DNA of 5,930 nucleotides from NCBI GenBank assembly GCA_030647575.1, contig JAUSJS010000223.1, forward strand, positions 1 to 5,930. The letters run 5' to 3'. The notes below the pieces were generated by a model, which did not search any database, was not told where the DNA came from, and was given only the letters and a program-made list of their open reading frames with translations. The stretch is from Candidatus Limnocylindrales bacterium (GTDB taxonomy: Bacteria > Chloroflexota > Limnocylindria > Limnocylindrales > CSP1-4). Each line of letters begins with the position of its first letter. The first letter of the stretch is position 1. Positions 5,738 to 5,930 of the stretch are shown here, piece by piece. A program made the position numbers and the translations under genes.

Positions 5738-5930
5738 TCAGACCGCGCAGCGCTCGCACAGTCTGCCGCGAGCGCGGAGCCGCCAGGCTAACGTCGCGCC
5801 GAGGAGGGCCACGGAGCCTGCGCCGATGAGCGGCTGCAGCGGGGCGAAGATCGAGAGTGCTCCGCCGACGCCCAGCGCAGCGACGACCACCTTGTTGCAG
5901 ATGGGACAACCGATGGCGACGTATGCGGCG
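5738..5930 (-). CDS. C-terminal part of a small membrane protein with two CxxC motifs
   Basis: A reading frame enters from the right edge and ends at TGA 5740-5738; no start is in the window. The 63 visible residues begin AAYVAIGCPICNKVVV, continue with GGALSIFAPLQPLIGAG and end in RLCERCAV. They give a GCPIC motif (Cys8 and Cys11 of the fragment), two hydrophobic helices (about 12-30 and 34-49), a basic stretch RLRARGR that suggests a cytoplasmic C-terminus, and a second CxxC (Cys58, Cys61). Coherent membrane topology, paired cysteines and GC-rich third positions support real coding. I recall similar GCPxCNK...APLQP membrane proteins annotated as hypothetical in high-GC bacteria but cannot name the family. 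The CxxC pairs could bind metal or act in redox. It ends 76 bp before the YHS gene and upstream of that gene's promoter, so it is probably a separate transcript. Confidence 0.75.
   Translation of the reverse strand, partial: AAYVAIGCPICNKVVVAALGVGGALSIFAPLQPLIGAGSVALLGATLAWRLRARGRLCERCAV

Noticed and set aside
5652..5909. An 85-codon - strand frame across the promoter region
   Set aside because: Arg-rich translation; it runs through the operator and promoter and overlaps the partial CxxC membrane protein in another frame that has proper membrane topology.

Overview
This is a GC-rich, densely coding bacterial window. Codon use, the lipobox and the gene content suggest a high-GC lineage such as Chloroflexota or Actinomycetota. 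The sequence alone does not fix the taxon, and no rRNA or tRNA is present to help.

Layout. On the + strand, bases 2-1144 hold the 3' part of a ResB (CcsB) cytochrome c biogenesis gene whose start lies outside the window. Everything else is on the - strand, read right to left. Bases 5930-5738 hold the 3' end of a small membrane protein gene with two CxxC motifs. A 76-bp gap then carries a TATAC-CC...GG-GTATA palindrome overlapping an extended -10 promoter, which looks like a CsoR-type copper operator. After it comes a tightly packed operon: a Cys-rich/His-rich YHS-domain protein (5661-5164), a two-HMA Cu(I) P-type ATPase CopA (5154-2482), a small lipoprotein (2480-2025), a Trp-rich 47-codon small ORF (2031-1888), and a membrane-anchored Asp-box (BNR/YCF48-like) propeller protein (1891-989). 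The operon converges on resB, and the two reading frames overlap by 156 bp.

How the genes may work together. CopA exports Cu(I). The YHS protein, made just before it and translationally coupled to it, is a likely cytosolic copper binder or donor. The lipoprotein and the Asp-box protein lie on the outer face of the membrane and may handle exported metal or the envelope; that role is inference from context. The palindrome over the promoter suggests one metal-controlled transcript for the set. No regulator gene is visible in the window.

Main points to check: the unannotated small ORF, which also changes the start of the Asp-box gene; the unnamed CxCxC/CCC domain fused to YHS; the operator; the probably non-native C-terminal tail of ResB; and the near-identical duplicated HMA core in CopA.
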